The translations under genes were made by a program, and so were the position numbers. The notes below the pieces were generated by a model that was not told where the DNA came from, ran no database searches, and saw only the letters and a program-made list of their open reading frames with translations. Positions 21,401 to 32,510 of a stretch of 64,000 bases of DNA are shown here, piece by piece. The number at the start of each line of letters is the position of its first letter. Positions within the stretch are counted from its first letter, which is position 1. This DNA is from Periconia sp. R9002 (taxonomy: Eukaryota > Ascomycota > Dothideomycetes > Pleosporales > Periconiaceae): NCBI GenBank assembly GCA_023627715.1, contig JAMAHW010000057.1, positions 104,612-168,611 on the forward strand. Direction: 5' to 3'.

Positions 21401-24400
21401 CACTCGTCTCGCTTCAAAAAGCTGTCCGTCCGACGAGCGTTGATGACGGGGACGGCACTCCCGCAACTTGGTACTGAAGACTTGGACGCTCCAAAATCAT
21501 TTCTCTAGGAGGAAGGTAAGGGTTCGAATATATCCAAAAGCAGGCCTGAGGAGAGATAGGCTAGAGCCACAGAGGCTTGTCTCTGGGCCAAATTTCCCTC
21601 TGCCTCCTCCGGCTGTTCGGCGAACCCGGTGCTTGCTCGACGCACTGCTTCAGAGAGCAGGCTTTCAGCACGAGTTGAGGATGTCTAGGTCGATCGTGTT
21701 GAACTGACACTTCCTAGGTTCATTCTGTAAAGCAACATCTGCGAGCGGGCCTCGATCCAATTGCATTATTGACTGACAGAGGCATAGCTTCCCTAGAGCA
21801 TCTGCGACCTCCCTGTTCAAACCCATTACTGGAAACATAATTTCGTTGTGGGGGTTTCCATCCTCAAATGCCCGGCGGATTGCATATCTCCTTGAAGACA
21901 TAAATAGGTAAGTAAGCTCTGTTTCCGACCACCCTTTCTTTGAGGACTCAGCAAGTAAATCCAGCCATTATACACTGGAGAACTTAAAATGTTGATGCTG
22001 GTAACTCTTTACTGATTGGCTTTTGCATCGATAGGTAGATACTGAGAAGACGCCCTCATAACCTGGTATCCTAACGAGGAGCTCCCACGTACGCTACACA
22101 GATTCGGCAGCACCCAAGGGCCTGAAGCGAAAGGAAGATAAATCATGAAGATGGATGAAGGTCGTGAGAGTGATGCACTGCTTTGACGTCTTTTTGAGGA
22201 CATTGTTGACAAAAGTATGATTTCAATCGTTGACGATCAGAAACCAGGAGCCCATGGAATCGCTTCCGTTCCTTTGCCGGCCCTCCGTGCCACGTTTCCC
22301 CGATCGCACCGCTTTGACCACGATAACGGCTCCGTTGATCGCTTCCATAATCAGAAGAGCAAACAGCAGTGGCTTTTGGAGAAGGACCAGATACGTCGGA
22401 TGTGTGTCGGAGCAAAGCGAGGTCTGCACATTCTCATCGATTTATGCTTGCGGCCTTCCTCCAGTGGATGAACACCAATACAGTAAGGCCACTCGATCGT
22501 TCAAGGATAGGATGTCGCAATATCGCAAGCGGAGAGCACAGAATAATGTTTTCCGTACTGCCCTCGAATGCATAGTCTTCGGCCGGTCTATCTTGTAACT
22601 GACAAGGATAGTTTTGCTAGCGTTCGAAGGAAATTTGCTTGCTTGAGCAGCAACCTGTTAGTCCAAGAGCGACTCAGGGCACGCGCGGTTCATGTGTGGC
22701 ATTTAATATAATACGAAATTCCGGTCATTCGGATACGGGCTCACTCCACGAAGATGAAGGGAAAATATGTCCGACCACGGTTAGGCGCTGCTCTCAGAGC
22801 GCCTCTCAGCAACATCTGATTATTCAGTGCTCACCAACAGAGCAAGATATCTCTCAGAGCCGATCGTCTCCAGGCCGAAATCATTGTCCAGGCTCATGAG
22901 GACTGATTGCTGTGAGTTTCCCTGTCTGTCGATGGGGAATCCTACTTCCAGTCTAACGGGAAGTGAATCTAGCAAATAACGGACACTTTGCGAGTGAAAA
23001 TCTAGAAATTTCGACCGTTCCCACTGCAACTTGTGCATGGGAACGGCGGGAGTTAGCATCATCCAAACCGTCCTGTCGTAACTAGGCAACTGGACGTCTC
23101 TGTCCCGCCACATCTTGTCGATCCCAGCCCGACGACGACGTCGCAATCTGTTCACCAGCAACAACGACACAACCGAAGAATATCTCAATAGTAGGCTTCT
23201 TCTAGGCCGTACGAAACAACTCATCTGCTTGGGTGCCGAGCCCCATTTACGGCTGACTCCAAAGGAGCTTGAGATGCAGAAGGCGTGGCCGACACCGTTC
23301 TGAATACCTCTTTCACGATATTGGGGATGTGCGTGCTCATGGCAACTTTGAAGAACAAAAGGGAAGGTGTGTACGGGGCGAAGAATGGCAGACGGCAGTG
23401 GCAGAGCCGGCAGATGCATGGGTAAATTATACGTACCGTGAGAACTTATTGAATGAACAATTTGGAGAGCTTGCAATCTACACTGACAGCTGCCATAGTG
23501 GTTCGACTATAGGGAATGACAAAAGGTGAGAGCACGTTCATGCGCCCCAGAGTGCCGAATTCTACGACCATCGCACGTCTCTTCATAATTTGACCGTTCC
23601 AGAACACCTCAGATCGACTTAGTAAGGAAGTCCGTCGAAGTCTCATGTCGAAAAGCTGAGGGCGAAACATATATTCACACGCGGTGGAATGGCCGAAGAA
23701 GTAGGCTTATATCACCCGCAGCGACTGAAGTTTGGTGAGGCCCGCATCGAGGCCAAATCGCTCCTAGGATCATAACTTGAATCATCGGTACGTTCCAACA
23801 CGGTTGCTCCAGAGTTGAAGTCATTTATATGACTAGATCCAACTGCGGACAAGATCAACATAGACATCGAGGATTCTATCATGAAGCATGGTCAGCGGTT
23901 TTTGAATGTTCGAGGATCCCCTGAATTGGAATAAGATGACCGCAAAGTAGGCTTCGTTAGTTTTCACGAGATCCTCCGTCGCGGCACTTCCGGCGAGTCA
24001 TAGGAAGTGTCCATCTCGACAACATGTAACAGTCATTTGTGACCAAAACTGGCGCGCAACGCCGATGCCACGGTCTGGAGTTATTCTCACCCTAACAAAT
24101 AACCAACATTCCACGTCACTGTGTAGCGCGAGAGCTTCAGGAAGCAAAACACGAGTTCCGCGCATTTTGGTTTTATCCGTCAACTATCCTCCTCCATCGA
24201 CCCATTCCTTGTTATACCGAAGACAGATCCGACTCTCGAAAGTCAGAAAACTTGTATGGCAGCGTTCTCCAGACGTTGATCGAAGCCCTGTACAAAGTTC
24301 TCTCACATCTCCGGGGAGACGGGTACCGGTTGTTGTACGTGGCGTTTTGTGAAGGGTATTGGATGGTACGCAACCTTACCTTCGAGCAGGTACAGAGTCG

Positions 24401-26015
24401 ATGGCATCCGTCGACGTATGACCTCTTGGCAACGTTTCGATTTCCCAAATGTGATGGTCGACCGAGAAAGATGTGTATCGACATGCGATACTCGTTGCCT
24501 ACTAGAGGCGGCATCACGGGCGGGGCAGGGCAAGCAGGATGGGGGGTTTCGGGCGAGGAAGAGACAAACACGTTGGCGGCGTGCGTCCATGAAGTACGTA
24601 CCTTGCTCAAACAGAGCTTGATGAAGTTGAGTGTCTTCTTGAAAGACATGGACAGCCAGAGACTGCTTTATCTGCCGGCCGATTCGGGGTAGGCGACGGG
24701 AAGGCGGAGGGCGCACAACCATGCGGCGTTCTCTGGAGACTGTCGCGCAGTCGCATGGCTGCTGCGCATATGATGGTAGCGAGGTGGAAAGGCTTTTAAG
24801 AAAGAGAAGGGTCTCCAAAGACATGTGGTAGGGTGGGAGGTGGTATGGGGGTGACGAAGGGTATGTCGTGGCGTGGTGTCGAGAAAGAGCGAGTAGTTGA
24901 GCACGCACGGTTGTTTTGGCGGCAACCACCACCCACCCGACAACATTGAATGCGTCCACCGTAGCAGCGATGAACCAACCCGGATATTCTATGGAAAATC
25001 AGGACCAGGCAGAACCAAGAAAATGCCAGGTACCCTACTACATACTTGACCGGAATTTCCACAATGAAAGCGACATGCAGCGCTTCAAATACTGCTATAG
25101 ACGATATCCACGGCTGCCAGGGATGCCACCGCATCAACCAATTTTGCGCATGTTCTTAGTGTATTTTGGGTACGACATATGTACTACTATCATAATTTCT
25201 CATAGGCCTTAGCTGGGATCCGGAGAGTCGAAAGGTCGAAGGGTCACCATTCACCGCTGACCATTCACCCTTCACCCGCCGTTCCAACGCATTGCTCTGA
25301 ATAAAAGCTGTAAAGCCGATACTCGTTATGAGATTTGCATGAGTTAGCATTAGCTCGCAGAGAGTGCTTCAAATTTTTATATTTAATGGGTAAACATTTG
25401 AACAGTCAACACGCCAACGATGCATCGAAGCGACTTGAGTGAATGTGATATCACGTGGTCGCCAGCGGGCACTGGGTGTCCAGATGTCGCATCATCAATG
25501 AGTACCAATGTACATATTCTGTGTACTAAAAGCTTGTTTAAATTAAAAAAAAAAAAAACTGTATTAGAACTATTGTTTCCGTAATTCCGAATTTCATACG
25601 GGCAGGGTGTTCTGCTTGCGTGCATTCGACATCGTTTACGCCAAGCTTTTTTCTTGGCGCACAAACGCGCAACTGAGGCACTGGGACTAAATGCTATGAG
25701 CCGCGAGTACGTGCCACGACATCATAGCAAGCAAACTCTCTTGGCTACCCGCTGATACTAAAACCAGTACTCGTGCCTTCCAAGCTATTCCACGTGGACA
25801 ATCAGCAAGCGCTCCTGACCGGAAGACATTATGTCCCACCCCAGCCCACCAAGTTTGCCCTCTGCTTTGTCGCCAGCATGGATTCTCTATTTGCGCTGCC
25901 CCAAACAATCTGCAGGCCATCCCGGATGGCCAATGTCACATATCCAACATCCCTCCCAGTCAATTCTACAGTACGAACCATCTCTTCAACACCTTTCACG
26001 CAACCTTAGCAAAAA
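18451..26015. other. Long gene-poor interval
   Basis: About 7.5 kb with no gene I can support. It includes a G17 homopolymer (20847-20863) and an A-run near 25547-25558. Short mixed frames overlap in several phases. The largest (minus, 22820-23476, 218 codons) has no family motif and a normal-looking shadow on the other strand. No transposase, reverse transcriptase or integrase motif was recognised. The last 300 bp before 26016 is probably the promoter and 5' UTR of the chromo-like gene. Confidence 0.4.
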
Positions 26016-27665
26016 ATGCCAGCCTTATCGAAGGCTGCCGCCGAGCACCGTCGCCACAACCAGATTCCGCGCAAAAGGCCTCAAGTCGTCTCCCAGTCAT
26101 ATAGACAAGCACCCCGCGTCCGAAAAGCGCCTCCCAAGAAAGACCAAAAGAAGCAGGCGGTGGGAAATGTATACCCTCAACCAGCCCGTGGAGAAAACCG
26201 AAAACGCTTCCCTGGAAATACTGGCGGTTCGTGGCCCGTCCGCAGGATACTCGCATCTCGTCAAAAGCCAGGCGATCCTTCTGTTTTGGAATACAAGGTG
26301 CAGTGGGAGACCAGCTGGGAAGAGGCATCCACCATCATTGGCTCTGCTGTTGCCGATTGGCAAGAGGCACAAAGAGCCAATGAAACATTTGTGTATCGGG
26401 CGAAAGAAGGAGCCGAGTGGACAGTGTTGAAAGACGAGGCAAAGGACGAAAATGACCACGAAGATATGCAGTGGGACATGTGGGTTGCCATTCATCGAAA
26501 TGTTCGGGTGGAAGTTGAGAAGGATTGGTTCGAGGGTCTCGCAGATGATGAATTTGAGTTCGTTGAGAGCAATGGAAGGGGTGTCCTGGGACGTACGGGT
26601 GTATATACTGGACAGGGGGGTCTGTCTGCTTTGGAGACTCTGCGAACCGCGTGGAAAGATTTCAAGGCGCATCCTCTGATATCGGATTACGAGATCGTCT
26701 ATGGCGATATCATGGTCCGTTACGTTGGCCAGCTAGATCCGCGATGCGAGGAAGCCATCCGCAATCCCTCTCGCCGTCATGCGCTCCCAATCTGCACCAT
26801 TGTTCGTGCCCTTCAATCACACAATCTCTCCCGCCTAGACGTCAACGCCTTCTGTCGCTCACATAACGCACATGCCTCTTCCAAGCGTTGGTGTGATGTA
26901 CTGTATAGACTGATTAACACCGCTCCTTTCATCTTTAGATCTGGCACTTGGATCCAGCTGCTGGCTCTCCTGCTGCTCAGCGGCGACGACTTTCGGGATC
27001 ATTTAGACAGAGTCGGAGTCCAAGTGGACGAAGAATGGCCATCTCGAGCGCGCGAATATGCTATGCATATGTACTATGAGACAGTCATGGACGATCGCGC
27101 GCCTCACGATATTCAGGAAACATTCTTTTGCTTGCGAGAATTCTTCAGGGACTTGATGCCAGATGAAGCTGAGCAACCGAAAGAAACAGTGGGATCGCCG
27201 TCTGGTAGTGTGTATGGTACAGATGGAATCAAGCTGCCACCGCTTGATGACGCCATCACTACACTTGCAGAGATTTCGGATCGGGAATATGACTCGGCTA
27301 TGCAAAATGCATCAGCAAGCTCTAGCAGTTGCTCTATCCTCTCTCCGACACTAATACAAAAGTCGCAATTGCCGCCACCTCAAATGCATACACCGTTCAC
27401 TGAGCTTAGCCCCACCAACCACGTACCTCACCTGAACGTTCAACAAGGCTCAATGCAGCAGGAAAATGTCGAAGCACTATTTGGGCAGTTCGTTCAGTGG
27501 TATCAAGGAGGGACTGGGCACAGAGACTCTGCGGTGCCACACACGCCAGTACCCCAGACTCCGACACGACGGATGAGCGGTAGCGTCAACAACAGGAGGG
27601 AGAGCTTCCGCCAGGTCTTGCCATCTTTTGCAGAATTGAACAGCAGACGGATAGAGGATTTGTGA
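26016..27665 (+). CDS. Chromo-like domain protein
   Basis: A single-exon 549-residue frame starting in a good fungal context (aaaaaATG). After a basic N-terminus (RRHNQIPRKRPQ, RVRKAPPKKDQKK), residues about 73-125 look like a chromodomain: WPVRRILASRQ, then LEYKVQWETSWEEASTII, matching the W/Y-x-V-x-x-IL...YxVxW...TWE pattern of methyl-lysine or nucleic-acid-binding chromo folds. The middle (about 195-390) is predicted helical and has no family I recognise (LETLRTAWKDFKAHPLISDY, RWCDVLYRLINTAPFIF, WIQLLALLLLSGDDFRDHL). The C-terminus is Ser/Thr/Pro-rich and ends LPSFAELNSRRIEDL. A nuclear chromatin-associated role is inferred from the chromo-like segment only. It could instead descend from a retroelement-type chromodomain protein, but no integrase or reverse transcriptase lies nearby. 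Confidence 0.75.
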   Translation: MPALSKAAAEHRRHNQIPRKRPQVVSQSYRQAPRVRKAPPKKDQKKQAVGNVYPQPARGENRKRFPGNTGGSWPVRRILASRQKPGDPSVLEYKVQWETSWEEASTIIGSAVADWQEAQRANETFVYRAKEGAEWTVLKDEAKDENDHEDMQWDMWVAIHRNVRVEVEKDWFEGLADDEFEFVESNGRGVLGRTGVYTGQGGLSALETLRTAWKDFKAHPLISDYEIVYGDIMVRYVGQLDPRCEEAIRNPSRRHALPICTIVRALQSHNLSRLDVNAFCRSHNAHASSKRWCDVLYRLINTAPFIFRSGTWIQLLALLLLSGDDFRDHLDRVGVQVDEEWPSRAREYAMHMYYETVMDDRAPHDIQETFFCLREFFRDLMPDEAEQPKETVGSPSGSVYGTDGIKLPPLDDAITTLAEISDREYDSAMQNASASSSSCSILSPTLIQKSQLPPPQMHTPFTELSPTNHVPHLNVQQGSMQQENVEALFGQFVQWYQGGTGHRDSAVPHTPVPQTPTRRMSGSVNNRRESFRQVLPSFAELNSRRIEDL

Positions 27666-28386
27666 GAGAGCGTAGAATGAATACATCTTTTAACACTACT
27701 GCGCAGAGATCAATTTGTATGAACCGCCGAAATTTCTTGTACAATGTTCAATTGATGAGTGTCCGTGTATGTTTTTTCGTTTTCATCAACGCAGTTGGTC
27801 ACAGCTGTGATGCTCTTCCGGTTCCAACACGCTGATACTCCAACAGTCATAATTTCTATAATAAATGTGTGTTCAAAAATGGGTAATACAGAAAGATGTT
27901 GTCATTTCAGCTCTCCATGCATTGTTCCTTCATGCTCGACGCTGAATCATACAACCCTCTCAAGGTAAGATCAAGAAGCGCAGGAAATGCACCATATCGA
28001 GTCTACGCAAGCTTGGAAGCCGAATAAACCTATTAACCCTGATCCACCAAGAAAAGCTTGAATAGACGACCCTTTGTCTGATGTCTGGTTGACAGATAAC
28101 GCCGCGCTCCAGAAATAGCTTAATGGCAAGAGAGGTCAGCGTTACTAAGCGTGTGTGTGCATTTCCCCGAATTTCGTCGGGGAAATCTACGTCACCATAC
28201 ATTACGGAAAAGATCGCCAGAAAATGTTTTGGAATCGTACAGCAGATACGGCTCAACACCAGGCGCGCGGAAATAAGATGCGAGATATATCCGGTGTTTC
28301 ATTCGCCGCTACATAAATGCGGTGTTGGCCCGCTCTCGAGGGCGAACGCTCATTCATCGACTTCCACGACGCCTTTTCCACACGCA
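27666..28386. other. Intergenic region upstream of the DHA1 transporter
   Basis: About 720 bp with no supported gene. It should include the 3' UTR of the chromo-like gene and the transporter promoter. An upstream in-frame ATG (28123) exists, but the added residues are not transporter-like, so I start the transporter at 28387. Confidence 0.5.
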
Positions 28387-30088
28387 ATGGCTGCTTCGGT
28401 TGCTGGATTCCCAGTCGCGCAATCTTCCTCGGGTTCGCGTTCGTCTTTGAGTTCTACCAAGGCCCCAAACGACCACGAGAAGTCCGAGAAAAATCCGGAG
28501 GATGCACCAGTGCAGAATAACACAATGCCTGATCTAGAAAAGGCACAAGATGAAGCTGCGCCTGTGCCTACAGGCGACAAGAGATATCTGGTGGAATTCG
28601 ATGGCCCTGATGACCCAGATAACCCCAAGAATTGGTCGACAAAAAGAAGATGGGCAATCACCAGCATGATGGGACTGCTGGTCTTCTCAGTCACCTTTGC
28701 CAGCTCAATTTTTAGCGTAAACATCGGCGTCGTCGAAGAGTTGTTTGGCACCACCAAAGTAACCGCGACTTTGGGCGTTGCGCTCTTCGTATTGGTATGT
28801 CACCAAATTCCAATTTCCAACCGGTGAGTTGACAAGGGTGTAGGGCTTCGTCTTTGGTCCCATCGCATTCGGTCCCATGAGCGAGGTCCTCGGACGTCGC
28901 ATACCATTATTCGCAGGCTTTGCTCTTTTTGCAATCTTCCAAATCCCCGTGGCGGTCGCGCAGAACGTCGCTACGATATGCGTTGGGCGGTTCTTGGGCG
29001 GTTTCTTCGCTGCAGCGCCCTTGTCGGTCGTGGGCGGGGCTCTCGCTGACCTGTGGGATCCCATTCCTCGATCTTATGCGATTTGCATCTTTGCAGCAGG
29101 TGGATTCGCCGGGCCAGTCGCTGGGCCCATCGCGGGTGGATATATCACGCAGTCGAGTCTGGGCTGGCGGTGGACGTCGTGGATCACGCTCATCATGGCG
29201 GCGGCGTTTGGTGTAGTTGGGTTGCTGATTATCCCGGAGACCTCTGCGGCTCGGATCTTGCAAACGCGCGCAGCCAAGTTGCGCAAGGACTCTGGGGACA
29301 AGAACTACCACTCCAAAGCAGACGCCGAAAAACTCACTCTCGATCGAGTTCTCCATGTATACTTGATTAGACCTTTTAAGATGGTGATCCAGGAGCCCAT
29401 CCTCGCACTCATGACTGCATACATGTCCTTCCTCTACGGCATTGTCTACCTCCTCTTCGAAGCTGTAAGTCCTCCTCTCCCGTCCTCTACCCTCAAAGGA
29501 CCCACTCAACAACTCCTCCCGCAGTTTCCCGTCTCCTTCCACGAAGAACGCGGCTGGACCCTCGGCAACTCGCAACTACCTTTCACAGCCTTCATCGTCG
29601 GTATCATCCTCGGCGCCGCCCTCATGTCGTACTCCGCCCGTACAAACTTCACGCGCGCCTACAACCTCCACGGGCGCGCGATCCCCGAAGAGCGCCTCCC
29701 TCCCATGATCATCGGTGCCGCCGCCCTACCCATCGGCCTGTTCTGGTTCGGCTGGACCTCCAACCCCAGCATCTCGTGGGTCCCGTCCGTCATCGCCATC
29801 GTCTTCATCGGCATGGGCTGCATGGTGCCTTTCTGGCAGGGCATGGCGTATCTCATTGACTGCTATGGGTTCTACTCTAACTCGGCGATTGCGGTGAATA
29901 CTTTTATTCGGAGCTTCTTTGGCGCTTTCTTTCCTCTTTTCACACATGGCATGTACAAGAACCTCGGTGTGCCGTGGGCGAGTAGCTTGCTTGGGTTCAT
30001 CTGCGTGGCGTTCTTGCCTGTGCCGGTTTTCTTCTATATGTACGGCGCGAAGATTAGGGAGAAGAGTAAGTGGGTGCCAACAAACTAG
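28387..30088 (+). CDS. MFS transporter, DHA1 drug:H+ antiporter type (polyamine/multidrug-like)
   Basis: Three exons, 28387..28794, 28844..29464 and 29525..30088, all phase 0, giving 530 residues. Introns are 49 bp (GTATGT...TAG) and 60 bp (GTAAGT...CAG). A hydrophilic N-terminus ends in the DHA1 signature DPDNPKNWSTKRRW (about 75-88), which precedes the first membrane segment (AITSMMGLLVFSVTFASSIF). Motif A is present as GPMSEVLGRR after the first intron, and GRFLGGFFAAAPLSVVGG and GPVAGPIAGGYI are typical of Tpo1/Flr1-like carriers. About twelve membrane segments can be followed to VFFYMYGAKIREKSKWVPTN. The family exports drugs, polyamines or secondary metabolites by proton antiport at the plasma membrane; the substrate cannot be told from sequence. 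Intron 2 is a multiple of three without a stop, so retention would add 20 residues. Confidence 0.9.
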
Positions 30089-30554
30089 CCCTGGAAGTCC
30101 TGTACACACATACTACAGAGTGATTCGCATGATTTATTTACGCATAGCAACGGATGGCTATTCTTCCACCATATACTGTATTCATACATACGTAGACCTT
30201 TAGAGAGAAGAAAAAAGCAGAATAGAATTTTCCTTTTCAACTCTTGCTACGCATCACTTCGCATCACAAGTGTTGAACCCGCGAGCAATCATGTTGTTTT
30301 ACGATGGTATATTCTTCTTTTGGTAAACCAGGCTGTCTAAATTACTACGCGTCTACGCCATAGACGTTCATTTTCAAGGAAAAGAAAAAGAAAACCCTCA
30401 AGCCATCTGTTTATCCTCCAGATACACGAGTTGCTGCCGGATAGCACCGCAGAAGTGTATCCAGCTATACCATATACCCACCCATCCATTCCATCCATCC
30501 AGATACAGCTCGAAACAAACACTCCTCTCTCCTCCCTACTACGCTAGCAGTTGT
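30089..30554. other. Intergenic region
   Basis: About 470 bp of A/T- and C/T-rich sequence after the transporter, with no supported gene. It separates the intact transporter from the fragment patchwork that begins near 30555. Confidence 0.5.
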
Positions 30555-30670
30555 TTATCCGTGAGCCAAGAGAAGCGCGGCAACATCAAGCTCATCCCGA
30601 CGACGACCGCTGAAGCTGGATGTAGGTTCATGTGAGAAGGAGGGATCACGATCAAGCTCACTCGGTGGAC

Positions 30671-30767
30671 GAAACTGTACCACCAATCGAGAACTCAAAG
30701 TCCGCATACTTCTTCCAGTACCCAAAGAACAGAGGAAACTTCGCCAAAAAGCAGTCGAACACGAACC
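30671..30767 (-). pseudogene. Prp39 N-terminal fragment
   Basis: The minus strand reads FVFDCFLAKFPLFFGYWKKY then ADFEFSIGGT, closely matching the N-terminal HAT-repeat region of the U1 snRNP protein Prp39 (xDxFLxKFPLxxGYWKKYAxxE). It joins the SF3B1 fragment upstream with a frame change at the shared ggttcg, and runs into unrecognised sequence downstream (ELDRDPSFSHEP, ELDVAALLLAHG, stop). It is a piece of about 30 codons, not a gene. Confidence 0.75.
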
Positions 30768-31003
30768 AAGATACTCATACAGTGCTTGGGCAAGCTGGAT
30801 GAGCTGAGGGTCTTCGTCGCACTTCTCCACCACAAGCCGTAATTCGTGAAATTAGGTCAGCAGCTTGTTGGCGAACAGTAGCCGATTTGTTGTTTAGTCT
30901 AGCAAGAACAGTAGCCACAATTTGTGTAAGGTATGGCTTCGCTCGTTCTCTAAGAGCGTTGATAATGGTGATAAAACCATCAATTGCGACGGGATCTTCG
31001 AGG
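30765..31003 (-). pseudogene. SF3B1/Hsh155 HEAT-repeat fragment, frameshifted
   Basis: The minus strand encodes [40 protein letters not shown] and [13 protein letters not shown], then after a one-base frame change [23 protein letters not shown]. This is the well-conserved HEAT-repeat segment of U2 snRNP SF3B1 ([15 protein letters not shown] is nearly invariant). Only about 80 of some 1200 residues are present, with a frameshift. The 5' end is fused to an RBM39-like piece and the 3' end to a Prp39 piece. Confidence 0.85.
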
Positions 31004-31024
31004 GGTTTTGGGGCACACCGCACG

Positions 31025-31078
31025 TGCCGAGATTTGCTGAACCAAGACTGTTCGTTTGTCCCGATCATCTTCAGGGAC
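31025..31078 (-). pseudogene. RBM39/Rsd1-like RRM1 fragment
   Basis: Eighteen codons read [19 protein letters not shown], matching the start of the first RRM of RBM39/CAPER-type splicing factors (ERDxRTVFVQQLAARL). The frame then changes into the SF3B1 piece. The fragment is short, but its charged lead and VQQ-AR core are characteristic. Confidence 0.6.
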
Positions 31079-31154
31079 GGACGGGGCGGAGTCGCGAATC
31101 ACCAGCGCCTCCTACCATTCCCACAGCTCGCCATATTTCGTGCTCAAGGCACGA

Positions 31155-31173
31155 TCGGAAGTTGATGTTACAA
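31155..31173. repeat. Shared 19-bp motif, copy 1
   Basis: tcggaagttgatgttacaa. The same 19 bases recur at 31872 and 32210. In this copy the flanks differ from those of the other two apart from a diverged cgtgctcaaggcacga on one side. Confidence 0.8.
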
Positions 31174-31427
31174 TCTGGATGAGCACAGTTTGCAATGTTC
31201 AGACCTTGTAGGCGGACTGCGTTTTGGGCTAGGGTGATGATGAACTTGTTCGTTATGGAGTCCAAGATGGTTGACATTGTTGTCCATTTTCGCTTTCAGT
31301 AGTCTGGCTTCGTTCATGAGGCATCGTGTTTAGATCCAGCTCACTAACGTCTTTATTTTCGGAGCTGATGTGTTCGGACTCCTCAGTCGAGGTCACGTCC
31401 ACGGTGTCGGCGGTATCAGCAAAAAGT

Positions 31428-31823
31428 CTACTTGTACGGGCTTTTGCTGGGACGTCGCTGATTGAAGTTGCGTCCGTTGAGGCCCTGGAGGGCATTCTCG
31501 CCACCAGTGACGGATTCGAACTTGACATATACGTCACCCTCAGAGTTGGGATCGGCAGCAACGTGAACGAATTTGCCGTACTTTTTGTCGCATTTAAGTT
31601 TGATCTTTACGTCGAGTGGCTTGACCCAGTCGGGCGAGGGTGCCTCCGGAGAAGTGTTCACTTCATGAGGGAAAACAAAGGTGCTGCCCTCCTGAATTCC
31701 CGAGCGGAACATGGAGTCCTTCTGGGCGATCTTCTTGCCAACACCCTTCGAGTTCCTCGTCTTCCAGCTATTGACTCCCTTCTCAAGAGCTTTCTTGTTG
31801 GGAATATTGCGGCGACGGGGCAA
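31428..31823 (-). pseudogene. Chimeric open frame: SPF30-like piece joined to RBM39-like UHM piece
   Basis: 131 open codons. The first half, NKKALEKGVNSWKTRNSKGV then GKKIAQKDSMFRSG, resembles the C-terminal basic region of the Smn-related splicing factor SPF30 (KKxSMFRxP). The second half, KCDKKYGKFVHVAADPNSEG, DVYVKFESVTGGENALQGLN, GRNFNQR, matches the C-terminal U2AF-homology motif of RBM39/Rsd1 (YGKVxHIxxDPxSxGDIYxKF, GGENALxGLNGRxF). The two are joined in one frame through an unplaced linker (IQEGSTFVFPHEVNTSPEAP). The UHM is cut before its last strand. An expressed fusion cannot be excluded, but the surroundings argue for a shuffled fragment. Confidence 0.6.
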
Positions 31824-31839
31824 CGTCGTTGACCTTCCG

Positions 31840-31950
31840 CACGAGATCCATCTCCTTCCGATGTGCTCGGGTCGGAAGTTGATGTTACAAATGAAATGCG
31901 AGTCTGATTAAGTCATTCTTACAAATGATTTTGATGGCGAGCATACGTTC
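31840..31950 (-). repeat. Copy A of a 110-bp dispersed duplication
   Basis: This segment matches 32178-32288 at an offset of 338 bp: both contain cc-atctccttc, gtgctc, the 19-bp motif tcggaagttgatgttacaa (31872-31890 here), aagtcattc and gat-ttgatggc. Differences fall largely at spaced positions, as in diverged coding sequence. The minus strand reads LAIKIICKNDLIRL here and VAIKIIRTNDLMRT in the other copy. Confidence 0.75.
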
Positions 31951-32000
31951 GTACAGCTTGCATTGCCAGTCTATATCCGTTGTTGTCTTCTTTAAGAAGA

Positions 32001-32189
32001 TCACTTAGCAGCCTGGGCTGGGAAATTATCAAGTAGATGCTTAGTGGACTCTGCAGTGAATTTGTCGTTGCCCAAGCCTACACCGAAAACACAGCAAAGA
32101 TGGCTTTTGTAGTCGAAGGCGCCAAGTAAACGGCTGCTATGCCGTTCATTGCTCGAATCGGCTTTGATGACCTTCTGGGCGAAACCCAT
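32001..32189 (-). pseudogene. Unrecognised protein fragment
   Basis: The minus strand encodes AQKVIKADSSNERHSSRLLG, AFDYKSHLCCVFGVGLGNDK and FTAESTKHLLDNFPAQAAK before a stop. The composition is protein-like, but I do not recognise the family. It lies between the two copies of the 110-bp duplication and is on the same strand as the named fragments. Confidence 0.4.
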
Positions 32190-32288
32190 CTCCTTCTAAC
32201 GTGCTCAGGTCGGAAGTTGATGTTACAAAAGACTCGCTGTTCTCATCAAGTCATTCGTACGAATGATCTTGATGGCAACCAAGGTCGA
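32178..32288 (-). repeat. Copy B of the 110-bp dispersed duplication
   Basis: This is the partner of 31840-31950; the 19-bp motif is at 32210-32228. Upstream on the minus strand (about 32290-32460) is an acidic segment reading MARSKKMNLSTLPAAKVEPA, then in another frame EFDMFDLDDDDDDEDEENID, NENPKVVVLDENKIGNSTL. That looks like the N-terminus of an unidentified protein with a frameshift. Confidence 0.7.
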
Positions 32289-32510
32289 ATTGCCTATCTT
32301 ATTCTCGTCAAGCACGACAACCTTCGGATTTTCGTTCAAATCGTCGTCAATATTCTCCTCATCCTCATCGTCGTCATCGTCGTCAAGATCAAACATGTCG
32401 AATTCCTTTTTTGGCAGGTTCTACTTTAGCGGCAGGCAAAGTAGAGAGGTTCATCTTCTTTGAACGTGCCATGTGCTATATAATCAGCGCAATTCATTGA
32501 GAGGAAAAGG

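Noticed and set aside
22820..23476. 218-codon minus-strand frame in the 18.5-26 kb gene-poor stretch
   Set aside because: The largest frame there, but with no family motif, no flanking exons or promoter features, and mixed composition. Could not be supported as a gene.
31326..31832. 168-codon plus-strand frame in the patchwork
   Set aside because: Antisense of the SPF30/RBM39-like chimera, whose minus-strand translation matches known domains.
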